From: Boesenbergia rotunda
Lineage: Eukaryota > Streptophyta > Magnoliopsida > Zingiberales > Zingiberaceae
Reading direction: 5' to 3'
Assembly (NCBI GenBank): GCA_024364735.1
Contig: JAGFNQ010010036.1
Coordinates: forward strand, 62,001-126,000
DNA length: 64,000 bases
Position numbers and translations under genes: made by a program. A model generated the notes under the pieces. The model made no database searches, was not told the DNA's origin, and saw only the letters and a list, made by a program, of their open reading frames with translations. This document shows positions 22,085 through 32,833 of the stretch, one piece after another (position 1 is the first letter of the stretch; each line of letters begins with the position of its first letter).

Positions 22085-25000
22085 AAGGGCCATGTAGAGT
22101 TGATCCTGCTTCAGTCTTCCCAGGTTGAAGAGTACTCACCTTGAGTTCATAGTAGCTTCACCAGCAACCATCGAGTAAGGAGTTAGGTGCTTCACATTGA
22201 AGATATTAGACGTCTTCATACGACTAGCAAGGTGCAACCCGTAGGCATTATTGTTGATCTTCATCAAGATCTCACACGGTCCAATCTTCTGATCCTTTAA
22301 CTTATTGTATTCGCCCACAGGAAAGCAATCATGAGTTAAAATAGACGAGATAAAATCTCTAATCTCAAAAAGTACCCAACGATAATCACTGTCAATTAGA
22401 GTTTTGTAGTTGGTATTGCTAGCTAGAATTGTCAGTTTCACCTGCTCATGAATATCCCGAAGATGCTCTGCCATCTTGTCTGCATTAGAACTAAATCGTC
22501 CTACATGTGGAATAAGGGCTAAGTACAAAACCCCGGATGGGTTTCACCTATAGACAATTTTGAAAGGTCTCAAACTCGTGGTCCTATTTCTTGATTTGTT
22601 GTAGGTAAACTCTGTTGAGGTAACGCCAAGTCCCATTGCTTTGACTTAGTTCTTTTGAGAAATCTTAGAAGATTACTTAGTCTTCAATTTACCACCTCGA
22701 TTTGTCCATCTGTTTGAGGGTGGTAGACACTACTAAAATTCAACTGCATACCCAATTTTCCTCATAAGTTCTTGTAGAATTAACTGATGAACTTGGTATC
22801 TCAATATGAAGTCATGGACTTGGGAATGCCATGTAAATGCACGATCAATTTGAAGTAAAAATGGGAAATCCAAACAATATCCAGAGTGTTTCTGTAATCT
22901 ACGAAATGTGCCTTCTTTAAATTTGTCAACCACAACAAGAACATAATCTGAGGTTCATTGGGTGCACGGTAATCCTAATTCAAAATTCATGCTGACATCA
23001 TGCCAAGGAGATTTAGGAACAGGTAAGGGAGTGTACAAGCTTGTATTGGTGAGAATGTATACCATTAGACCGTTGTCATACCAAGCAACGGTCTACAAAG
23101 TGAGCCACATCGCTGGTCATCTTGTGCCAATAAAAATATACAAAGATGAGAATCAACGTCTTATCGCGCCTGATGTGCCTTTCATTATAAAGCTCGCTCA
23201 TCATTTGTTGTCTCAGAGAGCAATCTGGAACCCACAACTACAAACCATGAAATAGATATCCATTATGCAAAATACAATCATGGTAGTAACCATCATGTAC
23301 CTCCTGAATATCCTTCCAAATGATAGGTCAGTTGTGTACATATTTGAAGAAATCTTAAAGTCTGCAACACTGGTACTCAGGGTTGTGTGTAATGAAGAAC
23401 AATGACACAAGGCATCCGCAACATGATTAAGACTTCCAGCATGGTGCCTTAGCATAAAGGTAAACTCTTGTAAGTACATCACCCATCTGGCATGCCGCTT
23501 ACTCATCTTTTGTTGACCATTGATGTACTTCAATGCTTTATGATCAGCAAATAAGATTAATTCCTTCTGTACTAGGTAGTGACGCCAATGCTCGACTAAA
23601 CGATGACATAGAACACCAAGTTGTATATAAAATAATTCCTCTTGGATTTGGACAGTTTCTCACTGAAGAAAGCAACTGGACGCCCAAACTGACTCAGAAC
23701 GTCTCCGATATAAATGCCAGATGCATGTACAGTTGACCTCGAACATTTGGTCAAAATCAGCTAGTGTCAGAACTGATGCTTCAGTCATCTTCTGCTTGAC
23801 CAATTGAAAACAAGCATCTGCTTCTTTAGACCATTTGAAATCTCATCCCTTGAGACACTCCATGATGGGAGGAATCAGAGTGCTAAAATTTTTGATGAAC
23901 CGGTGGTAGAAAGAAGTCAAGCCATGGATACTTCGGACATGGTGTAAAGTCTTCAATTGAGGTCACTCCAAGACTGCGTCTATTTTTGCTGGATCTACAT
24001 GCACACCATCAGTAGATATAATAAAGCCAAGAAAAGTTACTGACATAGTAAAGAAAGAACACTTCTTCATGTTGATAAATAAGTACTCTGTCTTCAACTT
24101 TTCAAAAAAAGCATGGAGGTGATCGAAGTGTGATGTACATGTCGAACAATAGACGAGAATGTCATCGAAGTAAACCACCACAAACTTTCCCATGAAAGGT
24201 TGAAGAATCTAATGCATAAATCAAATGAAACTGTTGGGCGCACTGAACAATCCAAAAGGAATGACTATTCACTCATATAGCTCGTGTTGTGTCTTGAAAG
24301 CGATCTTCCATTCATCTTAGGCCTTATTCTGATCCGATGGTATCCGCTTTTAAGGTCAATTTTTGAGAAGACCTTGGAACTGGATATCTGATCCAACATG
24401 TCCTCCAAGCGGGGATTCAAAAATTTATATTTCACAATAATCATGTTGATGGCTCTAATGTCAACGGAAATATGCCACGAACCATCTTTCTTCGACACTA
24501 GTAGGGCTGGAACTGCACACGAGCTTATGCTTTCTCAGATATAGTCCTTCTCCAGTAACTCCATCACCTGCCACTGTAATTATTCAGCCTTCTTGGGATT
24601 GAAACGATATGTCAGTCCCGAAATAAGGTCAATCTGATGCTAGATATCACGCATGAGTGGTTACCCGGAAGGAAGATTGCACACGGGCTCATGCTTTCTC
24701 AGATATAGTCCTTCTCCAGTAACTCCATCACCTGCCACTGTAATTATTCAACCTTCTTGGGATTGAAACGATATGTCGACCCTGAAATAAGGTCAATCTG
24801 ATGCTAGATATCACGCATGGGTGGTAACCCGGAAGGAAGATCCTCTGACAGCAATTAATCAAAATCCACTAGCTCTGTCTCCGTTCCGCGATTTACCCTC
24901 ATTGACCGGTGGGGACTCTAGTTGAAGGCTGTGGGGCAGGGCCGGCCAGCCAAGCGGTTTAGTCGGGCGCAAGCCTGGATACCCTTTATAAATCAAAAAA

Positions 25001-25126
25001 AAAACTTAAGCGTAGCTATATGTCTGTGGCTTTGACATTGCTCTAACATGGCGACAAAGCATATACAACATCGACATGCTTCATCCCATCTAAAAACATG
25101 GATATAAAAACTAGATTAGTAGTTTT
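22085..25126 (-). pseudogene. Ty3/gypsy chromovirus-like pol, copy 1, broken
   Basis: Read on the minus strand from high to low coordinates: RT lead-in with FLDGMKHVDVVYAL (25043-25126), RT with KKDGSWHISVDIRAIN and FSKIDLKSGYHRIRIRP (24265-24498), the catalytic YFDDILVYC and KKCSFF...FLGFIISTDG (23963-24193), RNase H end and integrase zinc region (23213-23533, HHAGSLNHVADAL), decayed integrase core (22733-22933), and integrase C-terminus ending FNVKHLTPY (22136-22528). RT before integrase is Ty3 order; the motifs fit CRM/Reina-type chromoviruses. The upstream protease lies beyond the copia insertion at 28234-28480. Numerous stops and frameshifts are shared with the copy at 47560-50263. Confidence 0.88.
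24513..24842. repeat. Tandem duplication of ~164 bp inside the Ty3 remnant
   Basis: The block from 'gcacacgagcttatgctttc' (24515) recurs from 'gcacacgggctcatgctttc' (24679). The same duplication exists in the second Ty3 copy (50030-50260), so it predates the segmental duplication. It repeats the part of RT just upstream of the DIRAIN motif. Confidence 0.8.
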
Positions 25127-25906
25127 TGTTGGATCGAGAGAAACGATAGAGGGGGGTGAATATCGTAAAATGTTCGGATTAAGAAATAGAGAATGCACAG
25201 CGGAAATTAACACAAACACACGCAAACATCTAGTTTTTTACTTGGTTCGGAGTCGCGGTCGGCTCCTACTCCAAGGCCCACGGTCGTTGACCGTTTTCTG
25301 CGGGCAATTCAATATGCGCAAAAAGTTTACAGGTATAGATTACAAGATTAGTACAGTAAACTAAAAGAAAGCCGCTCTTAATTATCGACGTCCGGAGTAG
25401 ATCGTATTTTTGAAGCAGAGGGACGTTGTCGGCGCTTGTATCTCGAGTCGGGAGGTATCCGGAGCAGAGCATGAGCGTAGAAGAGCGTGAATGCGTTGGA
25501 AGAATTGATTGCTTGAAGCCTTGGGGTCAAGGGCCTTTTATAGCCCCTGGGGGTGCCCGGAACGTCGGGGGCGCCCCCCACGTGCCAGCTGATCCGAGTT
25601 CCTCTCGGTCAGCTCTGATCCCTTCAAACTCGGGATCAGGCTTTGACGGGGGTACCCGGGATGTTGGGGGCGCCCGGGTTGACTGGGTCAACTCTTATCC
25701 GTTGGCTTCGCTGGCTTCTGCTTCGTTAGCTTTGAACTGGGGGCGCCCGGGGCGCTGGGGGCGCCCGGGAGCATGGGGGGGCCCGGGAGCACACGGGCGC
25801 CCTGCCCATGAACTGCCGAAGCACTCATTTTGCTTAGTCTGTTTTGTGTTGCCCTTGGGGGCGCCCTGCTCAGCTACTGCCTTTCTCCTTTAAGGCGTTC
25901 TGAGCA
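25127..25906 (-). repeat. 3' LTR remnant of the copia derivative
   Basis: Matches 26731-27515 of the intact LTR nearly base for base, including the GGGGGCGCCC-rich block at 25550-25870, and breaks off at the gag junction near 25906. The part lost is the distal ~710 bp with the hairpin minisatellite. Confidence 0.9.
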
Positions 25907-26187
25907 CATCTGAAGGATCCGACCTGCTTCAATTCTTCATTGGTTAGGCCACATTGTAGGATTGCAGTAGCCCTTGCATCTGTCTCGATCTTCCTCAGTG
26001 TTGGTTCATCCAGTTTGTCCCAAGTAATCGATGTTCCTTCTTCTGTGGGGAATGTGAACCCCGTTTGGATTATCAACCATAAATCCAGATTTGCTTTCAG
26101 GTGGGATTCCATTAGATTTCTCCAGGAGTTGAAATTTTCGCCAGAGAAGAGCGGTGGACAGGCACTGTTCCATTCTTCGATGACCAT
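25905..26187 (-). pseudogene. copia gag N-terminus, truncated
   Basis: About 95 residues, starting MVIEEWNSACPPLFSG. It shows the DUF4219/UBN2 gag pattern (FNSWRNLMESHLKA, then LKQVG). A frame continues for a few residues into LTR sequence and stops at 25870. The zinc knuckle and everything after are deleted. The same region is intact in the element at 62056. Confidence 0.85.
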
Positions 26188-26716
26188 TTAGTTTATACCT
26201 CGTACACAAAAGAAACACAAAAAAAATGTTCCAAGACTTGGTCTTGGATTAGTAGTGCGGGAGAGAGAAAAAACTAGCTCAATAAAAGTGTTTGCACGAA
26301 TTTTGAGGTAAAATAATAATAAAATAAAATAAAAATTAATGACAAATTTTTGAAAATGTTGACTTTATCAATTTTGATTAATGATGAAAAAGTAAGAATT
26401 TACTGTTTGGAAAAAATTTTGCTTAGCACGAATTTCGAGAAAAATATTAAAATAATAAAAAAAAAAGTTTATGACAAATTTTCAAAAATGGTTCGTTTTA
26501 TCAAGTTTGAGTAATGGTGAGAAAATAAGAATTCAAAATTGAAAAAGGCGTAAGAATATTTTAAACACACCTACAGATATTATTTATTTGAAAAAAAAAG
26601 TCGAGTAGTGTTGCACCAACCTCGATTAACAAGAAAGAAAAGAAATAAGATTAAAAATTTTGTAAATTCGAAAAAAAACTCTCAAATTGGTGGTTGCACC
26701 AAATTTGAACTACCCC

Positions 26717-26730
26717 GCTCTAATACCACT
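26717..26730 (-). promoter_or_regulatory. tRNA-Met primer-binding site of the copia derivative
   Basis: On the minus strand reads AGTGGTATTAGAGC directly after the LTR end CCAACA. It differs by one base from the usual TGGTATCAGAGC of plant copia elements. Confidence 0.85.
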
Positions 26731-28228
26731 TGTTGGATCGAGAGAAACGATAGAGGGGGGGTGAATATCGTAAAATGTTCGGATTAAGAAATAGAGAATG
26801 CACAGCGGAAATTAACACAAGCACACGCAAACACCAAGTTTTTTACTTGGTTCGGAGTCGCGGTCGGCTCCTACTCCAAGGCCCACGGTCGTTGATCGTT
26901 TTCTGCGGGCAATTCTATATGTGCAAAAAGTTTACAAGTATAGATTACAAGATTAGTACAGTAAACTAAAAGAAAGCCGCTCTTAATACCGACGTCCGGA
27001 GTAGATCGTATTTTTGAAGAAGAGGGACGTTGTCGGCGCTTGTATCTCGAGTCGGGAGGTTTCCGGAGCAGAGCGTGAGCGTAGAAGAGCGTGAATGCGT
27101 TGGAAGAATTGATTTCTTGAAGCCTTAGGGTCGAGGGCCTTTTTATAGCCCCTGGGGGCGCCCGAAACGTCGGGGGCGCCCCCCACGTGTCAGCTGATCC
27201 GAGTTCCTCTCGGTCAGCTCTGATCCCTTCAAACTCGGGATCAGGCTTTGACGGGGGCGCCCGGGACGCTGGGGGCACCCGGGTTGACTGGGTCAACTCT
27301 TATCCGTTGGCTTCGCTGGCTTCTGCTTCATTAGCTTTGAACTGGGGGCGCCCGGGAGCATGGGGGGCGTCCGGGAGCACAGGGGTGCCCTGCCTATGAA
27401 CTGCCGAATCACTCTTTTTGCTTAGTCTATTTTGTGTTGCCCTTGGGGGCGCCCGGAACACTGGGGGCGCCCTGCTCAGCTGCTGCCTTTCTCCTTTAAG
27501 GCATTCTAAGCTGCAATGACTCATTCCTTCTGTCCAGCTTCCAGGGTTAGTCCAAAACAAGTACAAAGCAATAGAGTATTAAGTTTATACAGCCTTAGCT
27601 GTCTTGGTTCTGACTTTGGGTCTCCCAAATGGAGCCATAGGTCGAACCGACGCCAATTGTTCCCTCAACGGGGAACGCGTCCTCACCTACTCCTCTCGGG
27701 AGAATTTACCTGATGCCAACCGGCTCCTCCGGTTGCACTTTTGCCCAGCAGTCCTTCGCCAGGTCTTGGATACTAAGCTGTCCTTCGCCCGGTGCCTAGC
27801 AGTCCTTCGCTAAGTCTTTGGATCCTGGCAATCCTTCGTCAGGTGCCTAGCAGTCCTTCGCTAGGGCTTTGTATCCTGGCATTCCTTCGCCAGGTGCCTA
27901 GCAGTCCTTCGCTAGGGCTTTGTATCTTGGCAGTCCTTCGCCAGGTTCCTAGCAGTCCTTCATTAGGGCTTTGCATCCTGGCATTCCTTCGCCAGGTGCC
28001 TAACAGCCCTTCGCTAGGACTTTGTATCCTGTCATTCCTTCGCCAGGTGCCTAGCAATCCTTCGCTAGGGCTTTGTATCTTGGCATTCCTTCGCCAGGTG
28101 CCTAGCAGCCCTTCGCTAGGACTTCTTTCTGCACACTCAAGTAACTTTATTAGATCACCAATGAACTTAACTTTGAATCCTTTGCCAATATCAAAACAAG
28201 GTTCGATATGGTGTTTCCTGCACCAACA
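26731..28228 (-). repeat. 5' LTR (1.5 kb) of the copia derivative
   Basis: On the minus strand runs from TGTTGGTGCAGG to GATCCAACA. It has two notable blocks: paired GGGCGCC palindromes at 27155-27475, and a 51-bp hairpin minisatellite at 27746-28122. The frame at 27792-28367 that crosses the minisatellite is a repeat artefact, not a gene. Confidence 0.9.
27746..28122. repeat. 51-bp minisatellite of paired hairpins, about 7 copies
   Basis: Each 51-bp unit holds two short hairpins: stem CCTGGC/GCCAGG and stem CCTAGC/GCTAGG, each around an eight-base loop (attccttc or agtccttc), separated by tg and followed by gctttgtat. The two stems differ by paired changes that keep pairing. A few arms carry single changes (GTCAGG near 27838, ATTAGG near 27962). 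Confidence 0.9.
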
Positions 28229-28233
28229 GTTTT

Positions 28234-28480
28234 GGCTGCTAGAATTGAAGTGGTTCCCTCTCATTGTGGTGGCAATACAATTTCTTTCCCTTGACATCAA
28301 TGGTATATGTATTCTTTCACCCATCATGAACATCACTGCTGTTATATTGCTAAGGTCGCCCCAATAGTATATGGCACGCATCCATGGTCACTACATCACA
28401 CCAAGCACTATCAAAGTATTGGAGGATGACGAGCCATCGTGAGTCTATTATTACCTCACTGTATTTCATCAACCAGGATA
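28234..28480 (-). pseudogene. Ty3/gypsy protease region, copy 1 continued
   Basis: The minus strand encodes a degraded stretch equivalent to 'TMDACHILLGRP' followed by the segment with KKIVLPP-like residues, the end of a chromovirus protease. It continues directly from the RT lead-in at 25126 if the copia insertion is removed, confirming the nesting. Bases 28480-28880 show no recognisable gene; the repeated 'cttggc(a/g)' words look LTR-like. Confidence 0.6.
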
Positions 28481-28879
28481 GATTGTATGGTTGAGGATGG
28501 CGATCCTGTTGGTGGAATCAAGCTCCAAGCATTATTTATTTGTGATGTTTGGTTAAATGAGTTTAAGTTAGACAATATTGGCGATCTAATATGAAAATTG
28601 ATTATGCAGGTACAAAGGAAAGTCTAGGAATGAAGACTTGGCAAGAGAAGTCCAAGAAGATTGTCTTGGCGGATGAAATCTCGAAGGTGCGACCTCTTGG
28701 CAAAAGAAGACTTAGCGTGACAAAGCCGAGGGAAGCACTACAAGGCAAGTGCAAGGATGAGGAGTCAAGGGTTCGGAAGCATCCTAAAGGCACAAAGGTG
28801 TTTGAAGGCATAAGTCTACGCTAAAGGAAAGTATCAATGTCACATTCATGAGGTATCAGTCGAATGATTAGGTATCTTG

Positions 28880-30378
28880 GCAAAAGGCGATGAACTTTGA
28901 GATAGAATCTATGGATTCTAATTGAGTCTGGGAGCTAGTAGAACCACCTAAAACCCATTGGATGCAAGTGGATCTATAAAAGAAAGAGAGGATCAGACAG
29001 AAAGTTGGAAACCTTTAAAGCAAGGCTTGTTGCGAAGGGGTATACTCAGAAAGAGGGTATCGATTATGAGGAGACCTTTTCGCCTATAGCCATGCTTAAG
29101 TCTATCCAAATTCTCTTGTCTATTGCTGCTCATATGGATTATAAGGTTTGGTAGATGGATGTCAAGACAGCTTTCCTTAACGGAAGTCTTGTGGAGCAAC
29201 CAGAGGGGTTCATTGCAAAGGGCAAAGAACATCTTGTGTGTAAGCTTAATCGATCCATTTATAGATTGAAACAAGCTTCAAGATTTTGGAACATCCTGTT
29301 TGATGAGGTAATCCAGTCTTATGGATTCATACAAAGTCCGGATGAGTCTTGTGTATACAAGAGATGTGACGGAAACGTAGTGGTATTTCTTGTACTTTAC
29401 GTAAATGACATTTTGCTCATTGACAACAATGCCAAAATGTTGTCAGACGTAAGGGTATGGTTGTATAAACAGTTTGATATGAAGGACTTGGGAAAAGTTG
29501 GACACATCATTGGGATCAAAGTTATAAGGGATTACAAGAAAAGGATGTTGTGCTTATCTCAAGCTTCATACATTGACACTATCCTAGCTCATTTTAGCAT
29601 GCTAAACTCCAAGAAAGGTTTTCTACCTTTTTGGCATGGAGTACATTTATCTAAGGAGATGTGTCCTAAAACATCAAAGGAGATAGAGGAGATGAAGACG
29701 GTTCCTTATGCTTCGACTGTAGGAAGCCTAATGTATGCTATGTTATGTACGAGACCGGATATCTGCTTTGCCATGGGCATGGTTAGCAGATATCATAGTA
29801 ATCTAGGACAAGGACATTGGACTGTGGTAAAGCATATATTAAAGTACCTGAAAAGGACTAGGAATTATATGTTAGTTTACCAGGAAGATCAATTGCTCCC
29901 TGTGGGTTACACGGATTTTGATTTCCAATCAGATAGGGATAAGAGTAAGTCTATCTCGGGTTATGTGTTTACTTTGGGAGGTGGAGCCATAGTATGGAGG
30001 AGTATCAAGCAGAAATGCGTTGTGGACTCCACCATGGAAGTTGAGTATGTGGCGGCCTCTGAGGTAGCCAAAGAAGTTGTATGACTCAGGAACTTCTTAA
30101 TGGACTTAGAGTTGATTCCTGGTTTGCCCATAGCTATCACAATTTATTGTGATAACAGTGGTGCAGTAGAAAATTCGAAGGAACCATGAGCCCATAAGGC
30201 AAGTAAACACATAGAGCGCAAGTACCACCTGATACGAGATATCGTAAAGCGAGGAGAAGTTGTCGCCAAGATTGCATCAGTGGTTAACTTGACAGATCCT
30301 TTCACTAAGGTCATTCCTGTGAAAGCTTATGATAGGCATATTGAGGGGATGAGAATCAGATGTATGGCAGTTTGATGA
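28880..30378 (+). pseudogene. Ty1/copia RT and RNase H, nearly intact 3' part
   Basis: Bases 28960-29154 hold frameshifted early RT (KARLVAKGYTQKEGIDYEET). One open frame of 309 codons follows (29155-30084): MDVKTAFLNGSL, YRLKQASRFWN, then YVNDILLIDN where the usual YVDD has Asn for the second-position Asp, so catalysis is lost. RNase H follows: YASTVGSLMYAMLCTRPDI, SGYVFTLGGGAIVWRS, then after a TGA at 30082 LPIAITIYCDNSGA and DPFTKVIPVKAYDRHIEGM, ending at 30375. The order is copia. Gag, protease and integrase are absent upstream. Confidence 0.9.
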
Positions 30379-30397
30379 CATCATAGTCTTTTAGTAT

Positions 30398-30408
30398 AAG
30401 TGGGAGAT
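30398..30408 (+). promoter_or_regulatory. Polypurine tract
   Basis: AAGTGGGAGAT directly precedes the LTR start TGTTAGGATG. It is the plus-strand priming site of the copia element and fixes the left edge of its 3' LTR. Confidence 0.8.
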
Positions 30409-31610
30409 TGTTAGGATGTATACTAAAAGCCTAGCTTTTGTATGAACATCTATATTTTGGAATAAGAATCACATGGTCATTATTTGCATTTTATATTTGT
30501 TATAGATGTTATTGTCCTTTACTTTACATTGTAGATAACATGGTGTCTGGTGCCACACAGAAAATCATGTTATCAATTCCTTGTGAAGTATAAGTAGTGG
30601 CTCACAACCAAGATAGATTTGGACAAACCATTGGAATGGTTGTAGTATAATTTGGTATTAGTCTATCTTGACTATAGAATTACACTAGTACACTTTGTGT
30701 GTATTGACAAGGACCGATTAGAGGTAACTCGATTTATACTGTATATATAATCGAATCGGACCTCAGTTATTATGATGTACATGCTCTTAATCCCGATATA
30801 ATAATGGGCACATGTACTTAATATTTATTTCTTTAATTTACCAATAAGCGAGATTTATTTGTTAAATCAATAAGCCCGGTAAATTGGGAAATAATATTAT
30901 TTACATGGTGTGTCGTTGATTATAAAAGGAAACCGTGTCCTATATATTAGGATGATGATGTCCCCTTGAGGAGCTCATAAAGTTTATTCTGTAAATCATG
31001 CAGGTGGACTTGGTTCGACATGATAATAAGGTTGAGTGGTACTACTCATGGAGTTAGATATTAATTAATTAAATTGTCAGTAATTTAATTAATTAATGGA
31101 CATGCAATATCTTAAACATGGGGAGATAATGTACACATATGTGGTGGAGCCCATATTTAATTATGGGGTTGGTGCGGTAGTTCAAAGATAACCCATTAGT
31201 GCAGCGGGTTATCATTAATGGCTCGGGTTTAGGATCCATTAGGAGATCAAAATCAACTCTTCCTCATAGTCCCTATTGTAGCCTATATATACCTCATGAG
31301 TCATGAAACCAAAGTCATAACAACTTAACCCTAAGCCTCTCTATTATTTCCTCTCCTCCTCTCTCTCTCTCCTAGGGTTGGGCGGCGCCGGCGGCAAGGG
31401 GAAGAGGGAGCTCATGGTTTGGAGAAGGAAGAAGATTCTTCTTCTTCTCTTCCTCTCTTCTTCCTCTCTTGGGCGTACACAACATAGAAAGGGGAGGAGT
31501 GGCCGGCGACAACAAAAGCAAGGAAAACTCTCTCTCCTTTCGGTGCCGGAGGCAAGGGGAAGAAGTGGTGGTTGCGGCTAGGGTTTGGTGGTGGGAAGGA
31601 GAGAATTTTT

Positions 31611-31641
<31 letters not shown>

Positions 31642-32147
31642 CTTCTCTTCATCTTGGGAGTCGGTGCAAGCAAACAAAGGAAGAATTGTCATCTTCCTTT
31701 GGCCGGCGGCAACAAGCTTGGGAGCTAGGGTTTGGCACAAGAAGAAGGAAGGAAGAAGGACGCTTTGGTGGCTTCGTTTCTTGGATGGCCATCACCCACA
31801 TGACGTCCAAGAAGATGATAGGAATACAATAGAAGATCAAGAGGTAAACAAGAGGTATAAATCTTGTTTTCATGTTTCTTGTTTAATTGTATTGCTTGTT
31901 ATCATGGACCCCGAAATCAAACACAAAAATTGGCGATCCAATAATTCGTCATCTATTCCACGGCTATTCGACGAAGGAGTTAGATTGCTTGAACAATAAG
32001 TTTGTTTAAGAGATCACTTAATCGAATAGTACTATGATGAAAAAAAGGTTGTTCGGAAAGTTTCTTTCCATCCGGATTATTTCTAATCAATAAAAAATTT
32101 TAATCCGGGGACATGGGAGAGAATCGTAACCGAACGGGAAACCAACA
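30409..32147 (+). repeat. 3' LTR (1.74 kb) of the copia element at 28880
   Basis: Starts TGTTAGGATG after the purine tract and ends GGGAAACCAACA, where copia gag sequence of another element begins. A TATA-like ctatatataccTC lies at 31275. Pyrimidine-rich and purine-rich runs at 31340-31640 produce several overlapping spurious frames. No second LTR is in the window, so the end is inferred from the TG...CA rule and the change of sequence type. Confidence 0.7.
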
Positions 32148-32815
32148 ATGTCGGCTAGTGAAGTGGCTCATTATGTCAAGAAGATGATGGGAAGAATAAG
32201 AAAATTTATAAGAAGGGATGTGAAGAAGATGTTTCAACCTTTAAAAAGATAAAAGTGGTGAAAGTTTAAGTTTTAACACTAATGCCATTTGTTATGAATA
32301 CAACAAGAAAGGACACATAGAGCCAAATTGCCTGGAATTGAAAAAAAAAAAGAAAAGGAAAAGAAAAATAAAGAGAAAAAGAAGAAAAGGCAATGGTGGC
32401 TCAAGCTACATGGGACACACCAAACATTGACTCATTGGATGAAGAAGAGCTATGTCATGTCATGAGACATATGACATTTATGTCCTTTGAAGATGACAAA
32501 GAAACTTCAAGCGAGGAGGAAATTTTAAGTGAAGAGGGCTCAAGTGATGAATAATCATCTAGTGACGATAAGGTAAAAGAATCTCCCAAAATGAAATTTC
32601 TTTATAAAACTATTGCTTATCTCAAGAATGCTTTGACTAAATCACAATCTAGGGTTAAGACATTAAAAGGAGAACTTAAGTCTATTAGGAGTAATGCATG
32701 TATGCATAGTGAATCAAGCATGTCTAAGGAAAAAAATAACGATTTGAGAAATCAAGTTTATGACTTAAGAACATGTTTAGAGAAATTTACAAATGGGTCA
32801 AAGTATAACTTGATG
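32148..32815 (+). pseudogene. SIRE-like copia gag fragment (zinc knuckle and coiled coil)
   Basis: Encodes SASEVAHYVKKMMG, a decayed CX2CX4HX4C knuckle (NKKGHIEPNC), a Lys-rich run, an acidic Ser/Glu patch (DEEELCHVMRHMTF) and a coiled coil (32591-32815). The same order occurs intact at 62830-63560. Several stops. It joins the CACTA gene end at about 32815. Confidence 0.8.
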
Positions 32816-32833
32816 TACAATAATGTTAATATT

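Larger units (their letters stand above)
25127..28228 (-). mobile_element. Ty1/copia (SIRE-like) deletion derivative
   Basis: Both ends start TGTTGG and end CCAACA, flanked by the duplication gtttt (25122-25126 and 28229-28233). The element lies on the minus strand: 5' LTR 26731-28228, primer site 26717-26730, leader, gag start at 26187. All of pol and half of the 3' LTR are missing: gag is fused directly to the LTR near 25905, so the deletion happened after or during insertion. It sits in the Ty3 element between protease and RT. Confidence 0.92.

Noticed and set aside
22085..24900. Possibility of an endogenous pararetrovirus, because of RT and RNase H motifs
   Set aside because: An integrase region with chromovirus-type C-terminus follows RNase H, and there is no movement or coat protein; it is a Ty3 retrotransposon.
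25426..25893. 155-residue Gly/Pro-rich frame
   Set aside because: Entirely inside the GGGCGCC-rich LTR block and repeated in the second LTR; composition artefact.
27792..28367. 191-residue open frame with a 17-residue repeat, on the plus strand, and its 180-residue mirror on the minus strand
   Set aside because: Both are produced by the 51-bp minisatellite (17 codons per unit) within an LTR; composition and hairpins explain it and no protein family fits.
31372..31999. Several overlapping frames rich in Arg, Leu, Ser in both strands
   Set aside because: They lie in the purine/pyrimidine-rich part of a copia LTR and overlap each other; no domain or start context.
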